From assembly GCA_011524575.1 (NCBI GenBank), contig WTKB01000366.1, positions 1 through 5,545 of the forward strand: a stretch of 5,545 nucleotides of DNA, in the 5' to 3' direction. Origin of the DNA: Aquimarina sp. (GTDB taxonomy: Bacteria; Bacteroidota; Bacteroidia; Flavobacteriales; Flavobacteriaceae). Both the position numbers and the translations under genes were made by a program. Positions 5,496 through 5,545 of this stretch are shown here, piece after piece. The notes below the pieces were generated by a model. The model was not told the origin of the DNA. It searched no databases and was given only the letters and a program-made list of their open reading frames with translations. How positions within the stretch are numbered: the stretch's first letter is position 1; every line of letters begins with the position of its first letter.

Positions 5496-5545
5496 GAGCT
5501 TGTTTAAACTGAATACGAACTGTAATTCAAAAGTTTAAGGTTTTG
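5496..5545 (+). repeat. Element copy, end A, running off the window edge
   Basis: This matches 3513-3562 at 49 of 50 positions, the one difference being G at 5517. It has the same orientation as the 82-bp copy and is preceded by TAA at 5493-5495. The window ends inside the element, so its length class (82 or 155 bp) and right-hand target duplication cannot be seen. Confidence 0.85.

Noticed and set aside
5426..5545. CRISPR-like repeats
   Set aside because: The repeated units are inverted-repeat element ends in both orientations with irregular spacing, not direct repeats with uniform unique spacers. No cas gene is present.

Overview
The window looks like chromosomal DNA from a member of the Bacteroidota, most likely a flavobacterium. 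It is strongly AT-rich and no gene has a Shine-Dalgarno sequence. The promoter in front of mltG has a -7 box (TATATTTG) that fits the Bacteroidota consensus TAnnTTTG. The last gene belongs to a small exported family (DUF6702-like) that I know mainly from this group. No species can be named.

Layout: all four genes are on the + strand. Positions 1-51 hold a truncated repeat and 55-386 are non-coding. Next come a LacI-family transcriptional regulator (387-1394), a 155-bp repeat element (1394-1548) that supplies the regulator's stop codon, and a perfect 19-bp intrinsic terminator (1616-1658). A SulP/SLC26 anion transporter with a STAS domain follows (1693-3465), then a nested repeat insertion (3498-3597) and a promoter. 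The last two genes form a tight pair: the membrane-anchored lytic transglycosylase mltG (3723-4766) and, 9 bp later, the exported DUF6702-like protein (4776-5399). The window closes in a cluster of repeat ends (5426-5545).

The genes do not form an obvious pathway. The regulator has a candidate autoregulatory operator against its start codon, and the terminator separates it from the transporter. The transporter's substrate cannot be read from context. MltG and its partner are probably co-transcribed envelope proteins.

The most notable content is not a gene but a family of short non-coding inverted-repeat elements. Their ends begin GAGCTTGTTTAAA and they fill every long gap except the lacI upstream region. 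Two complete copies, of 82 and 155 bp, are each flanked by a 3-bp TNA direct duplication. They differ by exactly 73 bp between two CCAA words, as expected for a MITE-like family with internal-deletion derivatives. Both window edges stop at the same point inside this element, which suggests an assembly contig broken at the repeat. I saw no defence system, CRISPR array, transposase or RNA gene.
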